Origin: Archaeoglobaceae archaeon
GTDB taxonomy: Archaea > Halobacteriota > Archaeoglobi > Archaeoglobales > Archaeoglobaceae
DNA: 64,000 bases
NCBI GenBank assembly: GCA_038734275.1
Contig: JAVYOO010000006.1
Coordinates: forward strand, 30,700 to 94,699
Direction: 5' to 3'
The position numbers and the translations under genes were made by a program. The notes beneath the pieces were generated by a model. The model saw only the letters and a program-made list of their open reading frames with translations. It was not told the DNA's origin and did not search any database. Below, in pieces: positions 63,481 to 64,000 of the stretch (the first letter of the stretch is position 1; each line of letters starts with the position of its first letter).

Positions 63481-64000
63481 GCTTCAGGCTTCTTCTCTTC
63501 TTTCTTTTCCTCTTTCCTCTGCTGATAAGGATGGATCTTAACCTTGTAGTCGCAGAGCTTCTTGACTGCATCGATGCTCGCTTCCTTGAATTCAGCATAG
63601 CCCTTGGCTTTAATAGCATCAGCGATTCTCTTTGCAATTTCGCTTCGCACTACAACGGTTGAGAATCCCGCTTCACTGCCTACACTTCCAACGCTCAAGT
63701 CACTCTCTACAGCAGAGAAGTCCTGACAGACTTTGCAACCTGAAGGAACTATGGCATCGAGTTCCTTGACAGCAAAGCTTAGCTCTCCGTCAGCCTTCTT
63801 CACTATGAATTTGCCCTTCTTTATGTCGGTCTTGAGCACTGTCTTGAGATCAACGTTCTTGTTCTTGAGCAAAAATTCGCTTAGCTGGGAGTAGTAGAAG
63901 TTCTCTGTGCAGAAGAGACCGATTGCAAGCTTAACCCTTTCGAATTTCTTAAATGCTTTCTGCATTCTTCTCAATGCGGAGATCATGCAGGGTGTGCCTA
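63474..64000 (-). CDS. FrhB/FdhB-type F420-dependent oxidoreductase subunit, C-terminal part (continues beyond the window)
   Basis: The frame runs out of the window at its N-terminal side. The visible start GTPCMISALRRMQKAF corresponds to the GTPC motif in the FrhB family of F420-reducing hydrogenase beta subunits, and SGCKVCQDFS is a later cysteine motif that holds an iron-sulfur cluster. It could be FrhB, FdhB or FqoF/FpoF of F420H2 dehydrogenase. A lysine/glutamate tail ([14 protein letters not shown]) ends it, unusual for the family. It overlaps the convergent DUF447 end by seven bases. Confidence 0.82.
   Translation of the reverse strand, partial: GTPCMISALRRMQKAFKKFERVKLAIGLFCTENFYYSQLSEFLLKNKNVDLKTVLKTDIKKGKFIVKKADGELSFAVKELDAIVPSGCKVCQDFSAVESDLSVGSVGSEAGFSTVVVRSEIAKRIADAIKAKGYAEFKEASIDAVKKLCDYKVKIHPYQQRKEEKKEEKKPEAQ

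Overview
The window looks like a chromosomal segment of a hyperthermophilic euryarchaeon, most likely of the order Archaeoglobales. The evidence is a PolB that closely resembles my memory of the Archaeoglobus fulgidus enzyme, an archaeal histone, a cupin-type phosphoglucose isomerase, archaeal DnaG, the stalk proteins L1-P0-L12, a tetraether lipid synthase, an F420-type FrhB fragment, tungstate uptake genes, TATA/BRE promoters and GGAGGTG ribosome binding sites. Genes are dense on both strands with many short overlaps. I did not compute base composition; by eye the DNA is moderately AT-rich. The species cannot be fixed from sequence reading alone.

Layout. 1-9 kb: the end of TrpB, an EamA exporter, a PHP phosphoesterase, DUF211, TatC, an MBL hydrolase, a radical SAM/B12-type protein, ASCH, an encapsulin with a built-in ferritin domain, and a PLP decarboxylase coupled to an MFS transporter. 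9-14 kb: tRNA-Leu(UAA) carrying what looks like the fossil N-terminus of an SSV-type integrase, a PAS protein, an orphan small protein behind a palindrome, an Lhr-like helicase and an Lrp regulator. 14-28 kb: core metabolism and replication (argJ, pgk, dnaG, a CheY-like protein, polB, acylphosphatase, hisF, a MazG-like protein, nicotinate phosphoribosyltransferase, a biotin carboxylase, an isopropylmalate/citramalate synthase, dapF, a TIM-barrel protein). 28-38 kb: tetraether synthase, corrinoid import and salvage (BtuC, BtuD, CbiZ), a ModE-like regulator facing wtpABC across a ModE-type operator, mobB, UbiD and EVE. 38-46 kb: thioredoxin, the L1-P0-L12 operon with a structured leader, histone, Pgi, Asd, a zinc-finger protein plus nucleotidyltransferase, a ROK kinase and AMMECR1.

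46-64 kb: a very large secreted subtilase whose signal peptide is separated from its body by a one-base frameshift at an A6 run, a radical SAM protein, a decayed secreted-protein gene, an HTH regulator with a flavin reductase, a four-gene cluster of roadblock-like and membrane coiled-coil proteins, a CooC-like ATPase with DUF166, deoxyhypusine synthase with pyruvoyl arginine decarboxylase, a 539-base gap with inverted repeats, RibH, an aminotransferase, a DsbA-like protein, CitG-like plus DUF447 proteins, and the C-terminal part of an FrhB-family subunit.

Several neighbourhoods work as units: molybdate/tungstate sensing, uptake and cofactor loading (32.3-36.5 kb); corrinoid import and remodelling (29.6-32.3 kb); agmatine and hypusine formation (57.5-59.0 kb); and ribosomal stalk synthesis (39.0-41.0 kb). 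The parts least explained by known biology are the roadblock-like membrane cluster at 54.2-56.0 kb, the structured leader in front of L1, and the palindrome-controlled small protein at 10.7 kb.
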